Shown here piece after piece: positions 35,003 through 45,322 of a DNA stretch of 64,000 nucleotides (within the stretch, counting starts at the first letter, position 1; each line of letters opens with the position of its first letter). Source of the stretch: Pseudomonas sp. GR 6-02 (GTDB taxonomy: Bacteria > Pseudomonadota > Gammaproteobacteria > Pseudomonadales > Pseudomonadaceae). Made by a program: the position numbers and the translations under genes. The stretch lies in NCBI RefSeq assembly GCF_001655615.1, contig NZ_CP011567.1:5093001-5157000 (forward strand), read 5' to 3'. Under the pieces are notes generated by a model, which saw only the letters and a list, made by a program, of their open reading frames with translations, was not told the DNA's origin and did no database searches.

Positions 35003-35709
35003 TCGAACTCTTGCAGGAATACTGGAAACCCTTCCTTTATACCGACGGCTACAACATCACCGGCCTGGCCATGACCATGTGGCTGCTCAGTGCGTCGATC
35101 TTCATCGGCTTTCTGGTGTCGATCCCGCTGTCCATCGCCCGGGTTTCCCCCAAGCTCTACCTGCGCTGGCCGGTGCAGTTCTACACCTATCTGTTTCGGG
35201 GTACGCCGCTCTATATTCAGCTGCTGATCTGTTACACCGGCATCTACAGCCTGGCGGCCGTGCGCGCGCAGCCCGTCCTCGATGCGTTCTTTCGCGATGC
35301 GATGAACTGCACGATCCTGGCCTTTGCCCTGAACACCTGCGCCTACACCACGGAAATCTTCGCCGGTGCGATTCGCAGCATGAACCACGGTGAAGTCGAA
35401 GCGGCCAAAGCCTACGGGCTGACCGGCTGGAAGCTGTACACCTACGTGATCATGCCGTCGGCGCTGCGTCGCTCGTTGCCTTACTACAGCAACGAAGTGA
35501 TCCTGATGCTGCACTCGACCACCGTGGCGTTCACCGCGACCATCCCGGATGTCCTGAAAGTCGCGCGCGACGCCAACTCGGCGACCTTCCTGACCTTCCA
35601 GTCGTTCGGCATCGCCGCGCTGATCTACCTGACCGTTACCTTTGCGCTGGTCGGCCTGTTCCGCCTCGCCGAACGCCGATGGCTGGCCTTCCTCGGGCCG
35701 ACTCACTAG
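34999..35709 (+). CDS. Amino acid ABC transporter permease (HisM-like)
   Basis: The 236-residue protein has about five membrane segments and the EAA loop (EIFAGAIRSMNHGEVEAAKAYGLTG near 116-140). A cysteine-rich stretch near 98-113 (MNCTILAFALNTCAYT) is typical of HisM. It is the second half of the permease and starts inside the preceding gene (ATGA). Confidence 0.9.
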   Translation: MIELLQEYWKPFLYTDGYNITGLAMTMWLLSASIFIGFLVSIPLSIARVSPKLYLRWPVQFYTYLFRGTPLYIQLLICYTGIYSLAAVRAQPVLDAFFRDAMNCTILAFALNTCAYTTEIFAGAIRSMNHGEVEAAKAYGLTGWKLYTYVIMPSALRRSLPYYSNEVILMLHSTTVAFTATIPDVLKVARDANSATFLTFQSFGIAALIYLTVTFALVGLFRLAERRWLAFLGPTH

Positions 35710-35721
35710 GACAATTCGTAC

Positions 35722-36840
35722 ATGCGCCACCAGATTCATGACCTGCTGGCCCCACTGCCGGGGACCGTGCGACAGATCCACAGCTTTCACTTCGGCCCCC
35801 AGGCGGCCAAAGGCAAGATCTACATCCAGTCCTCCCTGCACGCCGATGAACTGCCCGGCATGCTGGTGGCCTGGCACCTCAAACAGCGTCTGGCGGAGCT
35901 GGAAGCCGCCGGTCGGCTGCGCAGCGAAATCGTGCTGGTGCCCGTGGCCAACCCGGTCGGCCTGGAACAAGTGTTGATGGACGTTCCATTGGGCCGTTAC
36001 GAGCTGGAAAGCGGGCAGAACTTCAATCGCTGGTTCGTCGACTTGAGTGAAGAAGTCGGCAACGAGATCGAAGGCTTGCTGGGCGACAATCCACAACGCA
36101 ACCTCGAACTGATCCGCAGCAGCCTGCGCGACGTATTGGCGCGCCATACCGCCAGCACGCAACTGCAATCCCAACGCCTGACCCTGCAACGACTGGCTTG
36201 CGATGCGGACATGGTGCTGGACCTGCATTGCGATTTCGAAGCCGTGGCACACCTCTACACCACGCCCGAAGCCTGGCCTCAGGTCGAGCCGCTGGCGCGT
36301 TACATCGGTGCCGAAGCCAGCCTGTTGGCCACCGACTCTGGTGGCCAGTCATTCGATGAATGCTTCACCCTGCTCTGGTGGCAGTTGAAAGAACGCTTCG
36401 GCGAGCATTTCGATATTCCGCTGGGCAGCTTTTCGGTCACCGTCGAATTGCGCGGTCAGGGCGACGTTAATCACCCGTTGGCCAGCCTCGACTGCCAAGC
36501 GCTGATCGATTATCTGATTCACTTCGGCGCGATTGCCGGTGAGCCGGCGCCCTTACCGGAACTGCCCTACCCGGCCACGCCGCTGGCCGGCGTCGAACCG
36601 GTCGCGACACCCGTGGGCGGACTGCTGGTGTTTACAGTCCTGCCCGGGGAATACCTGGAGGCCGGGCAACTGATCGCCGAAGTCATCGACCCGATCAATG
36701 ATCGCGTCACCCCTGTTCATTGCACCGTCGCCGGGCTGATGTACGCCCGTTCGCTGCGGCGCATGGCCACTGCCGGCATGGTAATCGCCCACGTCGCGGG
36801 CACCGAAGCCTATCGCAGCGGCTATCTACTTTCGCCTTGA
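35722..36840 (+). CDS. Succinylglutamate desuccinylase/aspartoacylase family protein (AstE-like)
   Basis: The 372-residue protein is an M14-type zinc deacylase. The zinc motif His-x-x-Glu is in [11 protein letters not shown] near 38, a third ligand in [10 protein letters not shown] near 168, and a catalytic Glu is in [11 protein letters not shown] near 240; the last third is a biotinyl-like beta domain ([26 protein letters not shown]). Its place between the permeases and the ATPase copies the gene order binding protein, Q, M, O, P of the aot operon of P. aeruginosa, where aotO was dispensable for uptake. It may deacylate an amino acid derivative that this transporter imports. Confidence 0.82.
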   Translation: MRHQIHDLLAPLPGTVRQIHSFHFGPQAAKGKIYIQSSLHADELPGMLVAWHLKQRLAELEAAGRLRSEIVLVPVANPVGLEQVLMDVPLGRYELESGQNFNRWFVDLSEEVGNEIEGLLGDNPQRNLELIRSSLRDVLARHTASTQLQSQRLTLQRLACDADMVLDLHCDFEAVAHLYTTPEAWPQVEPLARYIGAEASLLATDSGGQSFDECFTLLWWQLKERFGEHFDIPLGSFSVTVELRGQGDVNHPLASLDCQALIDYLIHFGAIAGEPAPLPELPYPATPLAGVEPVATPVGGLLVFTVLPGEYLEAGQLIAEVIDPINDRVTPVHCTVAGLMYARSLRRMATAGMVIAHVAGTEAYRSGYLLSP

Positions 36841-36853
36841 GGATGCATGCCCC

Positions 36854-37618
36854 ATGTACAAACTGACCATCGAAGGCCTGCATAAAAGCTATGGCGATCA
36901 TCAGGTGCTCAAAGGCGTTTCGCTCAAGGCCAAAACCGGCGACGTTATCAGCCTGATCGGCGCCAGCGGCTCGGGCAAAAGCACCTTTTTGCGCTGCATC
37001 AACTTTCTAGAGCAACCCAACGACGGCACCATGAGCATGGACGGCCAGAACATCCGCATGGCCAAGGACCGTCACGGCATCCATGTGGCCGACCCCGATG
37101 AGCTGCAACGGATCCGCACCCGCCTGGCCATGGTGTTCCAGCACTTCAACCTGTGGAGCCACATGACGGTGCTGGAAAACATCACCATGGCCCCGCGGCG
37201 GGTGCTCGGTTGCACCAAGGCAGAAGCCGAGGACCGCGCCCGACGTTACCTCGACAAGGTTGGCCTGGCGCCGCGTGTGGCGGATCAGTACCCGGCGTTC
37301 CTGTCGGGCGGTCAGCAACAACGGGTGGCCATTGCCCGTGCGCTGGCCATGGAACCTGAAGTCATGCTGTTCGACGAACCAACCTCAGCACTCGACCCGG
37401 AACTGGTGGGCGAAGTGCTCAAGGTAATTCAGGGCCTGGCCGAGGAAGGCCGGACCATGATCATGGTCACCCATGAAATGAGCTTCGCCCGCAAAGTGTC
37501 GAGCCAGGTGCTGTTCCTGCATCAGGGGCTGGTGGAAGAAGAAGGCGCGCCGGAAGACGTGCTGGGCAATCCGAAGAGTGAGCGGTTGAAGCAGTTCTTG
37601 AGCGGCAACCTCAAGTAA
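36854..37618 (+). CDS. Amino acid ABC transporter ATP-binding protein (HisP-like)
   Basis: The 254-residue ATPase has Walker [10 protein letters not shown] near 37-45, the signature [15 protein letters not shown] near 153, Walker [15 protein letters not shown] near 174 and the H-loop [12 protein letters not shown] near 206. It powers the HisQM-like permease. It is the last gene of the operon and is followed by a single REP hairpin. No argR-type regulator follows, unlike the aot operon. Confidence 0.92.
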   Translation: MYKLTIEGLHKSYGDHQVLKGVSLKAKTGDVISLIGASGSGKSTFLRCINFLEQPNDGTMSMDGQNIRMAKDRHGIHVADPDELQRIRTRLAMVFQHFNLWSHMTVLENITMAPRRVLGCTKAEAEDRARRYLDKVGLAPRVADQYPAFLSGGQQQRVAIARALAMEPEVMLFDEPTSALDPELVGEVLKVIQGLAEEGRTMIMVTHEMSFARKVSSQVLFLHQGLVEEEGAPEDVLGNPKSERLKQFLSGNLK

Positions 37619-37632
37619 AACGCCACCTTCCC

Positions 37633-37659
37633 GTGGGAGCGAGCGATGCTCGCGCCCAC
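37633..37659. repeat. Single REP hairpin
   Basis: GTGGGAGCGAG and CTCGCGCCCAC pair around the loop CGATG. It lies between the ABC ATPase stop and a convergent small gene. Confidence 0.8.
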
Positions 37660-37670
37660 AAAAGCGGGTA

Positions 37671-37880
37671 TCAGACCACAGGTGCGGGAGGTGGCTCATC
37701 CGGCAGGGTGGGCTCTCCGGGTTCTGTCGGATCTTCATTGGGGGTGTCGGGATCAGGCTGATGGGGGATGCCCCCTGCCACGCTGACTGGCGGATGCGCC
37801 AACAAGGACCAGGCCAGCACACCAACCTGATTGGGCTCGAGCCTTGCCAGTTCGGCACTTATTCGCGGATCGATCTTCAT
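37671..37880 (-). CDS. Small hypothetical protein with Pro/Glu-rich tail
   Basis: The 69-residue protein begins MKIDPRISAELARLEPNQVG and ends in a tail rich in Pro, Asp and Glu (TPNEDPTEPGEPTLPDEPPP). ATG 37880 is chosen because AGGAG lies eight bases upstream; a longer frame upstream (MEFLGG) has no ribosome site. I do not recognise a family. Confidence 0.55.
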   Translation of the reverse strand: MKIDPRISAELARLEPNQVGVLAWSLLAHPPVSVAGGIPHQPDPDTPNEDPTEPGEPTLPDEPPPAPVV

Positions 37881-37987
37881 GAAGCACTCCTGAGCGATGG
37901 CCCAATCCGCCTTGCGCGAATCGGAGCAGTACACCCCATAGAGTGTACGCCCGCCCAGGAATTCCAACGGTTTGTCAGACGGTTGAC

Positions 37988-38554
37988 TCAGGTACGCGGC
38001 AGGGTCACGCCACGCTGGCCCTGATACTTGCCGCCACGGTCCTTGTAGGACACTTCACATTCCTCGTCGGACTCGAGGAACAGCATCTGCGCAACGCCTT
38101 CGTTGGCGTAGATCTTCGCCGGCAGGTTGGTGGTGTTCGAGAACTCCAGGGTCACATGGCCTTCCCACTCGGGCTCGAGCGGAGTCACGTTGACGATGAT
38201 GCCGCAGCGGGCGTAGGTGCTCTTGCCCAGACAGATGGTCAATACGTTGCGCGGAATGCGGAAGTATTCGACGGTACTGGCCAGGGCGAAGGAGTTTGGT
38301 GGGATGATGCACACGTCGCTGTGGATGTCGACGAAGCTGCCAGCGTCGAAGTTTTTCGGATCGACGATGGCCGAATTGATGTTGGTGAACACCTTGAAAT
38401 GATTGGTGCAACGCACATCGTAGCCGTAGCTCGACACACCATAGGAGATCACACGACTGTCGTCACTGCCGCGCACCTGACGTTCCACGAAAGGCTCGAT
38501 CATGCCGTGCTCTTGCGCCATGCGGCGAATCCACTTGTCCGATTTGATGCTCAT
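37988..38554 (-). CDS. dcd: dCTP deaminase
   Basis: The 188-residue protein has the Dcd signatures [13 protein letters not shown] near 38-50, [32 protein letters not shown] near 72-103, [28 protein letters not shown] near 110-137 (with the catalytic Glu) and [11 protein letters not shown] near 152. It deaminates dCTP to dUTP, the main dUMP source in many gamma-proteobacteria. It is a single gene with its own leader. Confidence 0.95.
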   Translation of the reverse strand: MSIKSDKWIRRMAQEHGMIEPFVERQVRGSDDSRVISYGVSSYGYDVRCTNHFKVFTNINSAIVDPKNFDAGSFVDIHSDVCIIPPNSFALASTVEYFRIPRNVLTICLGKSTYARCGIIVNVTPLEPEWEGHVTLEFSNTTNLPAKIYANEGVAQMLFLESDEECEVSYKDRGGKYQGQRGVTLPRT

Positions 38555-38908
38555 GGCGGGTGTCCTGAATAGCGAGGCGGAAAAATTCTGTCCGGCATCT
38601 TACCGGGCAGGCGCTCCGGGTTCAAAGTCTGGGAGACAATTCTCGCCGTTCCCCCGTGAATTCCGGGGCCTCACCGCCATGTTATTAACCGTCAGTCATT
38701 AAAAAAGAGAAACCTTCGCACGAACCATTGGCACGTTCCGGAAAAAGGGTTAAGGTGGCGCCACTGTGCTGCTTGTGTCACTGAGAATCTCTACACGATA
38801 TGTTGAATTTCGATCCAACCATCTACAAGAATTTTTCCTGCTCTTTGCACTCAGTCTCGGCCAGGGTTCTTCCTGAGTCGCAGTTATCTTTGTTCAAGGA
38901 GTTACACC
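38555..38908 (+). promoter_or_regulatory. Intergenic region with long 5' leader of the cold-shock gene
   Basis: No reading frame of note lies in these 354 bases. The last 200 bases are AT-richer than the surroundings, hold possible promoter sequence TTGAAT near 38803 and end in AAGGAG before the csp start. Long structured leaders that change fold with temperature are usual for csp genes, but the exact fold cannot be read by eye. Confidence 0.45.
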
Positions 38909-39118
38909 ATGTCTAATCGCCAAACCGGTACCGTTAAGTGGTTCAACGATGAAAAAGGCTTCGGCTTCATCACTCCACAATCCGGTGACGACCTGTTCGT
39001 TCACTTCAAAGCTATCCAATCCGACGGCTTCAAAAGCCTGAAAGAAGGCCAACAGGTTTCTTTCATCGCTACCCGCGGTCAGAAAGGCATGCAAGCTGAA
39101 GAAGTTCAAGTTATCTAA
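38909..39118 (+). CDS. Cold-shock protein (CspA family)
   Basis: The 69-residue protein is a complete cold-shock domain with the RNA-binding motifs KGFGFIT (residues 15-21) and DLFVHF (29-34). It binds single-stranded RNA and acts as an RNA chaperone. The sequence is closest to CapB/CspD-like proteins of pseudomonads. AAGGAG lies upstream of ATG 38909, and a strong terminator follows. Confidence 0.93.
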   Translation: MSNRQTGTVKWFNDEKGFGFITPQSGDDLFVHFKAIQSDGFKSLKEGQQVSFIATRGQKGMQAEEVQVI

Positions 39119-39135
39119 CTTGTACTTGCTTTAGT

Positions 39136-39168
39136 AAAAGGCCCCGCCCTTAAAAGCGGGGCTTTTTT
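39136..39168 (+). terminator. Terminator of the cold-shock gene
   Basis: AAAAGGCCCCGC pairs with GCGGGGCTTTT around CCTTAAAA, followed by a T-run. It starts 18 bases after the stop codon. Confidence 0.93.
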
Positions 39169-39194
39169 GTGCCTGTGTGTTTTGTGAGGCAACA

Positions 39195-39255
39195 AAAAAT
39201 CGCACCCTTCGGCGGCACCCACAAGTGTGGAGCTGCCGAAGACTGCGATCTTTTG
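39195..39255. repeat. REP-type inverted repeat (GATCGCAG...CTTCGGC family)
   Basis: AAAAATCGCACCCTTCGGCGGC is imperfectly inverted as GCTGCCGAAGACTGCGATCTTTT. It is the same family as the elements at 30240 and 45234, with two mismatches in the stem. Confidence 0.8.
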
Positions 39256-39268
39256 ATCTTCCAGCGTG

Positions 39269-40276
39269 TTACCAGGCCACGCCAAACCCTGCGGTATATC
39301 GGGTCTTGCTCAGGTCAGCCTCATCGCTGCCGCTGATAATGTCTCTCTCAGCCTTCAGATTCAGCGATGCCCAATCAGTGACTTTGTAGCGCAGACCGAC
39401 CTCGGCATCGAGGGCGTAATCCGCGACACCCGACAAAGGCTTACCCACCTCACCCTTGGTGAAGAACTCAACCTTCTTGCCGACCAGATAACGGTTGTAG
39501 TCCCACTTCATCGCCAAGGAATAGAAATTTTCCTTGCGGCCATTGGAATACTCATAGTCGGTGTTATTCAAGAGCGACCCTAGGGAGAAGGCGCCCAGTT
39601 CGTCATCCCAGAACTGATAACCGGGGCCGGTACCGATGGTGCGCTGCCGGGACAGCTCTTCGACCTTGTCGCGCTTGTAATTCAAACGACCTTGCCAGAA
39701 CCACTTATCGGTAAGGAATCGGTCCAGAGAATACTCGGCACGCCAGTTATCAGTGGTAACGACGCTATCCTGGAACTCGCGGTTGTACTCACCTTCCGCC
39801 GTATGACGCCACCGACCATGACGCGCGCTGGTTTTGAAGCCGACATCATAATCATCGGTATCTTTTTCGGCCCGCCGATAATCCAGGGCCATGTCGACAT
39901 TACCCTTCCACACCAAATCCTCGACCACCGGCTTGGGCTTGAGCATCTGCTGAATGCTGGCCAACTCCACAGTCTTGGGGCCATCGCCGTTGGCCAGGAT
40001 GACCTTGCCGTCCTCCGCCGCATGCAGCGACTTGGCCTTCTCGCCAGTGTAAGCATCCTGTTTGACCAACATTTGCTGATCGCTTTCCAGGGTTTTGACC
40101 TCTTTCCAGTCAATCGGAACCGCACCGGCATACGGGGTCTGGATCAACAGCTTGCCGCCATCGAAGAGCGTAATCTTGCCGCTCAGCTTGTCACCGTTCT
40201 TCAACCAGACCGTATCGGCGAGCAAGGGAGTGGATGCACTGACGACAGCGAGGCACAGTAAGGTTCTGGGCAACAT
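39269..40276 (-). CDS. DUF481 outer-membrane protein
   Basis: The 335-residue protein has a signal peptide (residues 1-20, ending LLAD), an N-terminal SH3-like part (VWLKNGDKLSGKITLFDGGKLLIQT) and a C-terminal beta-barrel of the DUF481 type (alternating aromatic strands such as WRHTAEGEYNREF and FGVAW at the end, with terminal Trp). Such proteins are salt-stress-induced outer-membrane proteins of unknown function (YdiY-like). Confidence 0.85.
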   Translation of the reverse strand: MLPRTLLCLAVVSASTPLLADTVWLKNGDKLSGKITLFDGGKLLIQTPYAGAVPIDWKEVKTLESDQQMLVKQDAYTGEKAKSLHAAEDGKVILANGDGPKTVELASIQQMLKPKPVVEDLVWKGNVDMALDYRRAEKDTDDYDVGFKTSARHGRWRHTAEGEYNREFQDSVVTTDNWRAEYSLDRFLTDKWFWQGRLNYKRDKVEELSRQRTIGTGPGYQFWDDELGAFSLGSLLNNTDYEYSNGRKENFYSLAMKWDYNRYLVGKKVEFFTKGEVGKPLSGVADYALDAEVGLRYKVTDWASLNLKAERDIISGSDEADLSKTRYTAGFGVAW

Positions 40277-40441
40277 AAGCGAATCAAAAGCTCAACTTTG
40301 CGAAAAAAAATCGGCATTATTCTTGGAAATAAGGCCCTGGCAAGGACTGACCCGGCTATTTCTATTGAGTTCATTTCTCAACTGACAATCCAGGATTTAC
40401 CCTACAGACGGTCAATGCGTATTTTTTTCAGGAACCCGGAC

Positions 40442-40795
40442 GTGACCGACTCAACCGCTGAAACCGAAAGCGCAGCGCAAATCCGACGCACGGCGCTCTA
40501 CCTGACCCTGGCACAAGTGCCCGAGGGCAAAGTCGTGAGTTACGGTCAGCTCGCCGAACTGGCGGGACTGGGTCGCGCCGCCCGCTGGGTCGGGCGAACA
40601 TTGAGCCAACTGCCCGGTGACACTAAATTGCCCTGGCATCGCGTGCTGGGTGCCGGCGGTCGGATCAGCCTGCCTGCAGGCAGCCCTTCAGGGGATGAAC
40701 AGCGGGCCCGATTGCGCATGGAAGGCATCAGTGTTCTGAACAATCGTGTTGATATTCAGCGCCATGGCTGGCGCCCGGTAGAGCACAGCGGTTAG
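40442..40795 (+). CDS. Alkyltransferase-like protein (ATL)
   Basis: The 117-residue protein has the MGMT C-terminal fold (VPEGKVVSYGQLAELAG, RAARWVGRTL) but PWHRV in place of PCHRV, with Trp65 in the position of the alkyl-accepting Cys. ATLs bind O6-alkylguanine, flip the base and hand it over to nucleotide excision repair. GTG 40442 follows AGGAA with good spacing; ATG 40415 upstream is possible. It is a single gene, 45 bases ahead of ampG. Confidence 0.88.
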   Translation: MTDSTAETESAAQIRRTALYLTLAQVPEGKVVSYGQLAELAGLGRAARWVGRTLSQLPGDTKLPWHRVLGAGGRISLPAGSPSGDEQRARLRMEGISVLNNRVDIQRHGWRPVEHSG

Positions 40796-40839
40796 AGTGC
40801 GCGCTTTGTTTCCGTAATTCTTGAGGCAGACTCCAGCCC

Positions 40840-42408
40840 ATGCCCCGTAAAACCTGGCGCGCCGCGCTCGCCGCCTATGCCAGCCCCTCGACGCTCGTGC
40901 TGTTGCTGCTTGGTTTCGCCGCCGGCCTGCCCTACATGCTGGTGTTTTCGACGCTTTCAGTCTGGCTGCGCGAGGCCGGTGTTGCCCGCGAAACCATCGG
41001 CTATGCAAGCCTGATCGGCCTGGCCTACGCCTTTAAATGGGTCTGGTCCCCGCTGCTCGACCAGTGGCGCCTACCCCTGCTCGGCAAGCTGGGCCGACGA
41101 CGCTCCTGGCTGGTGCTGGCCCAGGCACTGGTGATCCTCGGCCTGATCGGCATGGGTTTCTGCGACCCGCAAAAACACCTGTCCTGGCTGATCGCCATCG
41201 CTGTGGTAGTCGCCTTTGCTTCGGCAACGCAAGACATTGCCATCGACGCCTATCGCCTGGAAATCGTCGACGATACCCGCCAGGCTGCACTGGCGGCCAG
41301 CTACATGGCCGGTTATCGGGTCGCGGCCCTGCTGGCAACGGCGGGCGCGCTGTTTTTTGCCGAAGGCTTCGGCTCCACCGGTTTCAACTACAAACATGCG
41401 GCGTGGACTGGCACCTATCTGCTGTTCGGCATCTTGATGATCCCGGCGCTGCTGACCTCCTTCTTCATGCGCGAACCGCCGGTGCCACTGCGCACTCAGC
41501 TTCAGGCCGGACGCTACAGCTTCGTGCACCAGCTGGCGTCGGTGTTCGTGCTGATCGTACTGCTGGTGTCCGTACCGGCCATGTTCACCCAGTTCTACAA
41601 CACCGACTTCGCCAGCGTGCTATTCAACGGCGTCAGCCTGCTCGACCTGTTGCTCGAAGACCGCGCATTCCTGCGGGCAATCCTCTATACCACGCTCACC
41701 GCCCTGTGCTTGTCGGCCATGGGCCGCCGTGGCCTGGCGCCGGTGCTGACGCCGGTCAACGACTTCATTCTGCGTTACCGCTGGCAAGCCCTGCTGCTGC
41801 TTGGGCTGATCGCCACCTACCGGATGTCCGATACGGTCATGGGCGTGATGGCCAACGTGTTCTACATCGACCAAGGGTTCACCAAGGATCAGATTGCCAG
41901 TGTCAGCAAGATTTTCGGCCTGATCATGACATTGGTTGGCGCCGGCATGGGCGGCCTGCTCATCGTGCGCTTCGGCATTCTGCCCATTCTGTTCATCGGC
42001 GGTGCCGCATCGGCGGCCACTAACCTGCTGTTCCTGATGCTCACGGACATGGGCGCCAATCTGCGGATGCTGATCGTCACCATTTCCCTGGACAACTTCA
42101 GCTCGGGCCTGGCGACTTCGGCGTTCGTCGCTTACCTGTCGAGCCTGACCAACCTCAAATTCTCCGCGACCCAGTACGCCCTGCTCAGCTCGATCATGCT
42201 CTTGTTGCCTCGCCTGATCGGCGGCTATTCAGGGGTCATGGTGGAAAAATTCGGCTACCACAACTTCTTCCTGATCACTGCCCTGCTGGGCGTTCCGACG
42301 CTGCTGTTGATCGCCTTGCACTGGTTCCAGGAAAACCGCCGTGCCGGTCCGACCCCGACACCTGAACCGGCTCAGACCCCGGTCACGGAAGAATCGCAGC
42401 CTCTTTGA
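40840..42408 (+). CDS. ampG: Muropeptide permease AmpG
   Basis: The 522-residue protein belongs to the AmpG branch of the major facilitator superfamily, with about 14 hydrophobic segments. AmpG markers are [33 protein letters not shown] near 23-55, [14 protein letters not shown] near 66-79 and [13 protein letters not shown] near 128-140. It imports GlcNAc-anhydroMurNAc peptides released in wall turnover and so links to AmpC induction. The C-terminal tail after about 505 is rich in Pro and Thr. proS follows with its own -10-like element. Confidence 0.92.
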   Translation: MPRKTWRAALAAYASPSTLVLLLLGFAAGLPYMLVFSTLSVWLREAGVARETIGYASLIGLAYAFKWVWSPLLDQWRLPLLGKLGRRRSWLVLAQALVILGLIGMGFCDPQKHLSWLIAIAVVVAFASATQDIAIDAYRLEIVDDTRQAALAASYMAGYRVAALLATAGALFFAEGFGSTGFNYKHAAWTGTYLLFGILMIPALLTSFFMREPPVPLRTQLQAGRYSFVHQLASVFVLIVLLVSVPAMFTQFYNTDFASVLFNGVSLLDLLLEDRAFLRAILYTTLTALCLSAMGRRGLAPVLTPVNDFILRYRWQALLLLGLIATYRMSDTVMGVMANVFYIDQGFTKDQIASVSKIFGLIMTLVGAGMGGLLIVRFGILPILFIGGAASAATNLLFLMLTDMGANLRMLIVTISLDNFSSGLATSAFVAYLSSLTNLKFSATQYALLSSIMLLLPRLIGGYSGVMVEKFGYHNFFLITALLGVPTLLLIALHWFQENRRAGPTPTPEPAQTPVTEESQPL

Positions 42409-42538
42409 TACAGGACGCAGAGGGCGAGCAGATTCTCGCCCTCCAGCCACACAGCCGGCCGCACGCCTGTACGCCAGCAGATCTCGCCCGTACAATGCCC
42501 CATTACTTCTCGTTATCAGCAACCGACAACGGCCAACC

Positions 42539-44254
42539 ATGCGCACCAGTCAATTTTTGCTCGCCACACAGAAAGAAACGCCTTCCGACGCGGTCGTCAT
42601 CAGCCATCAGCTGATGCTGCGCGCCGGCATGATCCGCAAACTCGCCTCGGGCCTGTACACCTGGCTGCCGATGGGCTTGCGAGTGATGCGCAAGGTCGAA
42701 GCCATCGTGCGTGAAGAAATGAACGCCGCCGGTTCTCTCGAAGTGTTGATGCCGAGCACTCAACCGGCTGAGCTGTGGCAGGAATCGGGTCGCTGGGAAG
42801 AATACGGCCCTGAATTGCTGCGCTTCAAGGATCGCCACGGTCGCGACTTCTGCGCCGGCCCGACTCACGAAGAGGTCATCACCGACCTGATGCGCAACGA
42901 GTTGAGCAGCTACAAACAGCTGCCGATCAACCTGTATCAGATCCAGACCAAGTTCCGTGACGAAATCCGCCCACGCTTCGGTTTGATGCGCGGCCGCGAA
43001 TTCATCATGAAGGACGCCTACTCGTTCCACGCCGACCAGGCATCGCTGCAGGTCACCTACGACCGCATGCACCAGGCGTACTGCAACGTGTTCACCCGCC
43101 TGGGCCTGAAATTCCGTCCGGTTGAAGCCGACAACGGCTCCATCGGTGGCGCCGGTTCCCACGAGTTCCACGTACTGGCCGAGTCCGGCGAAGACGACAT
43201 CGTCTTCAGCAACGGTTCCGACTACGCCGCGAACATCGAGAAAGCCGAAGCCGTACCGCGGGAAACCTCTCGTCCACTGCCTGCCGAAGAGCTGCGTCTG
43301 GTCGACACGCCGAACGCCAAGACCATTGCGCAACTGGTCGAAGGCTTCAACCTGCCGATCGAAAAAACCATCAAGACCCTGGTGGTGCACGCTGAAGAGA
43401 AAGGCAAGCTGATTGCCCTGATCATCCGTGGCGACCACGAACTGAACGAAATCAAGGCCGCCAACCAGCCTGGCGTTGCCAGCCCACTGGTCATGGCTTC
43501 CGAAGCCGAACTGCGCGACGCCATTGGCGCCGGCGCCGGTTCCCTCGGCCCGCTGAACCTGCCGCTGCCGATCATCATCGACCGTTCCGTCGAACTGATG
43601 AGCGACTTCGGCATCGGTGCCAACATCGACGACAAGCACTACTTTGGCGTGAACTGGGAGCGCGATCTGCCGGTTCCGACCGTTGCCGACCTGCGCAACG
43701 TTGTCTCCGGCGACCCAAGCCCTGACGGCAAAGGCACGTTGGAAATCAAGCGCGGCATCGAAGTCGGGCACATCTTCCAGCTGGGCAACAAGTACAGCAA
43801 AGCGATGAAGTGCGAAGTGCTGGGCGAGAACGGCAAACCGGTCACCCTGGAAATGGGCTGCTACGGCATTGGTGTATCCCGCGTAGTAGCTGCCGCCATC
43901 GAACAGAACAACGACGAGAACGGGATCATCTGGAGCGACGCTCTGGCCCCGTTCCAGATTGCTCTGGTACCGCTGCGCTACGAAACCGAACAGGTTCGCG
44001 AAGCCACCGACAAGCTCTACGCAGAACTGACTGCCGCCGGCTTCGACGTGCTGCTGGACGACCGCGACAAGAAAACCAGCCCGGGCATCAAGTTCGCGGA
44101 CATGGAGCTGATCGGCATTCCACACCGGATCGTGGTCAGTGACCGCGGCCTCGCCGACGGCAATCTGGAATACAAGAGCCGTACCGAAGCCGAGGCGCAA
44201 GCGCTGCCGGTTGCTGACGTGCTGTCTTTCCTCCAGGCCCGTATCCGCCGCTGA
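42539..44254 (+). CDS. proS: Prolyl-tRNA synthetase (bacterial type with editing domain)
   Basis: The 571-residue protein is full length for the bacterial ProRS. Class II motif 2 is [17 protein letters not shown] near 139-155, TxE loop GPTHEE near 107, the editing INS domain spans about 225-400 (with IKTLVVH), motif 3 [17 protein letters not shown] near 440. It charges tRNA-Pro in the cytoplasm. A TACAAT -10-like element lies at 42491-42496. ATG 42539 is chosen as the start of the conserved [10 protein letters not shown]. Confidence 0.96.
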   Translation: MRTSQFLLATQKETPSDAVVISHQLMLRAGMIRKLASGLYTWLPMGLRVMRKVEAIVREEMNAAGSLEVLMPSTQPAELWQESGRWEEYGPELLRFKDRHGRDFCAGPTHEEVITDLMRNELSSYKQLPINLYQIQTKFRDEIRPRFGLMRGREFIMKDAYSFHADQASLQVTYDRMHQAYCNVFTRLGLKFRPVEADNGSIGGAGSHEFHVLAESGEDDIVFSNGSDYAANIEKAEAVPRETSRPLPAEELRLVDTPNAKTIAQLVEGFNLPIEKTIKTLVVHAEEKGKLIALIIRGDHELNEIKAANQPGVASPLVMASEAELRDAIGAGAGSLGPLNLPLPIIIDRSVELMSDFGIGANIDDKHYFGVNWERDLPVPTVADLRNVVSGDPSPDGKGTLEIKRGIEVGHIFQLGNKYSKAMKCEVLGENGKPVTLEMGCYGIGVSRVVAAAIEQNNDENGIIWSDALAPFQIALVPLRYETEQVREATDKLYAELTAAGFDVLLDDRDKKTSPGIKFADMELIGIPHRIVVSDRGLADGNLEYKSRTEAEAQALPVADVLSFLQARIRR

Positions 44255-44271
44255 CACCAGATAGAGACGTC

Positions 44272-45225
44272 ATGTTCAAGCGAAACACCTTAGGCCTCGG
44301 TGGTGCCGCCCTGTGCGGCACCCTGCTGGTCAGCGGCTGTGCCAATCACATGTCACAACGCAGCGAGCACGAGGAGCGGGTCGAGCGTAAGTTGCTCGAT
44401 CACAGCCTGCAGATCGATGTCGGCGAGCCCAAAGTGCTGGAGCTGCCGCAACGCCGGGTGAAAATCCACGAGCAGAAGACCTTCGAAGTCACCGAGTTCG
44501 AAGTCACACGCCACTATGACCGCTACACGCCTTACCAACCCTGGAGGGAGATCTATGAGATCCCACTGGGGGCGGTGGCCGTAGTGGCCGGCATCGGTGC
44601 GAACGTGGTCAACGTGTTCGCCCTCGGTAATCTGCCGGACAGCGTGACGAAGGATTGGCTCAGCTATGGTTTTGCCGGGCTCAACCCGTTCATGAACGTG
44701 CAGTCTCACGGTCGCGCGCAGCAGAACCTGGCGGGCATCGACGAAGTCCAGCGTGACAAGCGCACGGAATACTCGAGTCTGCCCTGGAGCGAGCGTCCGG
44801 TGCAGGTCAAGGCCGGCAAGGACACGTTCGAGCTGAGCACCGACCGCAACGGTGTGTTGCGCCTGAACCTGCTGGACAGCCCGTTCGCCGAACATGACCT
44901 CAATCATCTGGGCAAGCTGCAGATCAGTGTCGAGGACAACAAGGACGATGTGCACACCGACTCGTCACTGGCGATCAGCAACAACTTGCGCGGCAAGCTG
45001 CTCGAAGCCCATGGGCTGATTTACGACGATCTCGAAGACGACGAGGTGAGCCAGTGGGTGCACCGGGTCAAGCGCCTGTCGGAACTGGGTCTGGAAGAAG
45101 AAGCCAGCGAGCTGGAACAGAGCCTGATCGAACTGACCCGCAACGATCCCGAGTTGCAGGCTGAGTTTCTCAAGTCACTGACCAAGGATGCCGGGCGACT
45201 GGTGGCGGATCCGGGGCCGAATTAA
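44272..45225 (+). CDS. Conserved lipoprotein of unknown function
   Basis: The 317-residue protein has a lipobox (LVSGCAN, Cys23), a basic-acidic helical start, one hydrophobic segment (IPLGAVAVVAGIGANVVNVFAL near 97-118) and an alpha-helical C-terminus rich in Glu (ELGLEEEASELEQSLIEL). I do not recognise a named family. It follows proS by 17 bases, so it can be transcribed with it. Confidence 0.75.
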   Translation: MFKRNTLGLGGAALCGTLLVSGCANHMSQRSEHEERVERKLLDHSLQIDVGEPKVLELPQRRVKIHEQKTFEVTEFEVTRHYDRYTPYQPWREIYEIPLGAVAVVAGIGANVVNVFALGNLPDSVTKDWLSYGFAGLNPFMNVQSHGRAQQNLAGIDEVQRDKRTEYSSLPWSERPVQVKAGKDTFELSTDRNGVLRLNLLDSPFAEHDLNHLGKLQISVEDNKDDVHTDSSLAISNNLRGKLLEAHGLIYDDLEDDEVSQWVHRVKRLSELGLEEEASELEQSLIELTRNDPELQAEFLKSLTKDAGRLVADPGPN

Positions 45226-45233
45226 GGCCTATT

Positions 45234-45310
45234 AAAAGATCGCAGCCTTCGGCGGCTCCTACATTGGATGGAGTACACCCTGCAGGAGCTGCCGAAGGCT
45301 GCGATCTTTT
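45234..45310. repeat. REP-type inverted repeat (AAAGATCGCAGCCTTCGGC family)
   Basis: AAAAGATCGCAGCCTTCGGC is perfectly inverted at the right end, about 37 bases between. It separates the convergent lipoprotein and dinB genes. Confidence 0.92.
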
Positions 45311-45322
45311 GATTTTAAAATC

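Noticed and set aside
33435..37618. Naming the ABC genes aotJ, aotQ, aotM, aotO and aotP
   Set aside because: Gene order fits, but the binding protein differs from the AotJ sequence that I remember and argR is absent, so a paralogous transporter is equally likely.
42503..44257. Long open frame opposite to proS (584 codons)
   Set aside because: It is a shadow of the GC-rich codon use of proS; the + strand product is a complete prolyl-tRNA synthetase and the opposite frame has no family features.
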